Assembly (NCBI RefSeq): GCF_029590555.1
Contig: NZ_CP081001.1
Span: forward strand, 1,922,001-1,986,000
From: Sphingobium sp. V4
GTDB lineage: Bacteria; Pseudomonadota; Alphaproteobacteria; Sphingomonadales; Sphingomonadaceae
Direction of reading: 5' to 3'
DNA length: 64,000 bases
The notes under the pieces were generated by a model. The model did no database searches, was not told where the DNA came from, and saw nothing but the letters and a program-made list of their open reading frames with translations. Position 1 is the stretch's first letter. Each line of letters starts with the position of its first letter. Shown here piece by piece: positions 60,279-64,000 of the stretch. The position numbers were made by a program, and so were the translations under genes.

Positions 60279-60719
60279 ATGGTTGAATTTCTGTCGTTCC
60301 GCGAGGGCGAAGCGGGCCAGGAACCGGCGGTCACGGTCGAATCCTTCACCGGCCAGTCCAACGCCACCGCCGTCCGCATCGAACCGGGCGAGGATGCCCG
60401 CGAACTGCTGCCCTATCTCGACCGGCTGTCGCTGGTCGAGGTGAACTTCCCGGCCTATGGCGACGGGCGCGGCTATTCGGCCGCGCGCATCCTGCGGGAA
60501 GCGGGCTATCAGGGCGAATTGCGCGCCGTGGGCGACGTGCTGGTGGACCAGATCAACGCGATGCGCCGCTGCGGCTTCGACAGTTTCCACCCCGTCAAGG
60601 CGCTGGATGACGCCGCCGTGGAGCGCGCGCTCAACCGCTATGCCGACGTCTACCAGAAGGCGATCGACGGCCGCAGCCCGGTGTGGGCGAAGCGGCACCC
60701 GGAGAAAATAGATGGCTGA
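60279..60719 (+). CDS. DUF934 family protein of the sulfite reduction operon
   Basis: 146 residues from ATG at 60279 (MVEFLSFREGEAGQEPAVTVESF); GGAGG is 11 bases upstream. The block LSLVEVNFPAYGDGRGYSAARILREAGYQGELRAVGDVLVDQINAMRRCGFDSF is the DUF934 signature. The family is constantly linked to cysI and cysH, and is presumed to assist sulfite reductase; function unproven. A REP-like element separates it from cysI, and its first bases copy those at 60128. It overlaps cysH by eight bases. Confidence 0.92.
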   Translation: MVEFLSFREGEAGQEPAVTVESFTGQSNATAVRIEPGEDARELLPYLDRLSLVEVNFPAYGDGRGYSAARILREAGYQGELRAVGDVLVDQINAMRRCGFDSFHPVKALDDAAVERALNRYADVYQKAIDGRSPVWAKRHPEKIDG

Positions 60720-61503
60720 ACCTGCCCGCCAGATTGATGTGATCGATGCGCGCCCCGCCTTTACCCAGGGGCAAGCCGACGCGCTGAACGCGCGGTTCGA
60801 GGGCGTCGATACGCTGACCATGCTCAAGACCGTGTTCGCAGAAGGCCTCGCCGGCAATGTCGCCGTCGTCTCCTCCTTCGGCACGGAGAGCGCGGTGCTG
60901 CTCGATCTGGTGGCGAAGGCGGACCCGACCGTGCCGGTGATCTTCGTCGACACGCTCAAGATGTTCGCCGAGACGCTGAACTATCGCGATACGCTGATCG
61001 CGCGGATGGGCTTCACCGACAGTCGCACGGTGACGCCGCTGGCGGACGTGATCGCGAAGAAGGACGAAACCGGGCTGCGCTGGTCCTACGATCCGGACGG
61101 GTGCTGCGAAATCCGCAAGGTCGAGCCGATGAAGCGCGCCAAGGATGGCCTCGACGCCTGGATTTCGGGCCGCAAGGCGTTCCAGTCGGTGACGCGCCAG
61201 AACCTGCCCCGGTTCGAGGTGGAGGATGGCCTGCTGAAGCTCAACCCGCTGGGCGACTGGACCAAGACCGACCTGGAAGCCTATTTCGCCGAGCATGACC
61301 TGCCGCGTCACCCGCTGGAAAGCCAGGGCTATCTGTCGATCGGCTGCGAACCCTGCACGTCCAAGGTGCTGCCGGGCGAAGACCCGCGCGCGGGCCGCTG
61401 GCGCGGCTGGGACAAGGTGGAATGCGGCATCCACTCGCCGGTTTCGCCGATCCCGGTGCCCGTCGCCGACCCGGACGATCCGGCGAACATGCCGGTCTTC
61501 TGA
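60712..61503 (+). CDS. cysH: Adenylylsulfate/phosphoadenylylsulfate reductase CysH with an iron-sulfur cluster motif
   Basis: 263 residues. SSFGTESAVLLDLVAKADPTVPVIFVDTLKMF is the nucleotide site; Cys131-Cys132 (DGCCEIRK) and Cys212-x2-Cys215 (GCEPCTS) are the four ligands of a 4Fe-4S cluster, so APS rather than PAPS is the likely substrate. The catalytic Cys238 is in ECGIH. It reduces activated sulfate to sulfite, the substrate of CysI encoded upstream. Last gene of the operon; terminator at 61535. Confidence 0.94.
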   Translation: MAEPARQIDVIDARPAFTQGQADALNARFEGVDTLTMLKTVFAEGLAGNVAVVSSFGTESAVLLDLVAKADPTVPVIFVDTLKMFAETLNYRDTLIARMGFTDSRTVTPLADVIAKKDETGLRWSYDPDGCCEIRKVEPMKRAKDGLDAWISGRKAFQSVTRQNLPRFEVEDGLLKLNPLGDWTKTDLEAYFAEHDLPRHPLESQGYLSIGCEPCTSKVLPGEDPRAGRWRGWDKVECGIHSPVSPIPVPVADPDDPANMPVF

Positions 61504-61534
61504 GGGGACGGGATTTACGCTACCCGGCTTGGGG

Positions 61535-61559
61535 AAAGGTCGCCTTTGGCGGCCTTTTT
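61535..61559 (+). terminator. Rho-independent terminator of the sulfate assimilation operon
   Basis: AAAGGTCGCC faces GGCGGCCTTT with a three-base loop, a 10-bp stem with one G-T pair, and the T run TTTTT overlaps its end. Confidence 0.85.
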
Positions 61560-61609
61560 CCTGGCCGCCCTTACCTGCTTCACGTGCCCCAAAGACCCGG
61601 GAGTCCGGC

Positions 61610-64000
<2,391 letters not shown>

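Overview
The window is about 64 kb of GC-rich DNA from an alphaproteobacterium, almost certainly a member of the Sphingomonadaceae (Sphingobium/Sphingomonas/Novosphingobium type). The evidence is family content: a TrcR-type cell-cycle regulator, DUF1192, DUF2093, DUF2849, DUF934, DUF2793 and DUF6127 proteins, a siroheme/CysI/APS-reductase operon of alphaproteobacterial layout, and a Rhodobacter-type gene transfer agent (GTA) cluster. Genus cannot be fixed by reading alone.

Layout. (1) 1-9.2 kb, core genes: trcR (cut by the window edge), a GT4 glycosyltransferase with an LpxH-like phosphoesterase, a quinone oxidoreductase, DUF1192, clpA, a YbaN-like membrane protein and an abundant-type OmpA porin with a 21-proline linker. 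(2) 9.35-25.5 kb, minus strand: a GTA-like head and tail cluster read right to left as terminase, portal, DUF6127, protease, capsid, head-tail adaptors, tail tube, GTA gp10, chaperone, short tape measure, a large gp12 fusion, gp13, gp14 peptidase, gp15 and DUF2793. There is no integrase, repressor, replication or lysis gene. The cluster is broken by four plus-strand non-phage genes, a minus-strand glycine-zipper gene, REP-like palindromes and terminators that isolate the capsid gene. A possible small terminase gene lies 3 kb upstream at 28.4-29.0 kb. (3) 25.6-36.6 kb: an M28 peptidase, secreted proteins, a GST, a MarR-GNAT fusion regulator with two palindromic operators, a PfpI-like protein, a TonB-like protein, YqaA, lnt and metK with a SahR-like operator. 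(4) 36.8-45.1 kb: a GGDEF/EAL protein, moaA-nadK, two tandem identical tRNA-Asn genes, and a ParA / ribbon-helix-helix-like / two SPOR-protein locus. (5) 45.1-57.3 kb: a LysR regulator divergent from a DUF1338 dioxygenase and an AstD-type dehydrogenase, purU, several small proteins, a nitronate-monooxygenase-like protein, a second GT4 enzyme, an alpha/beta hydrolase, SelO and a second AstD. (6) 57.4-61.5 kb: the sulfate assimilation operon cobA-DUF2849-cysI-DUF934-cysH. (7) 61.6-64 kb: ligA and the end of a monooxygenase-like gene.

The most unusual material is in and around the GTA cluster: a gp12 protein of 775 residues with a TIM-barrel-like front half while gp15 is short; a one-gene insertion flanked by 37-bp direct repeats that copy the 3' end of the neighbouring gene; a duplicated capsid 3' end; a pair of tiny paralogous membrane proteins with a GGRW/cysteine motif; and a terminator placed directly before the capsid ribosome site. 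No CRISPR array, transposase or rRNA was seen. Function calls come from family knowledge and motif reading, not from database searches.
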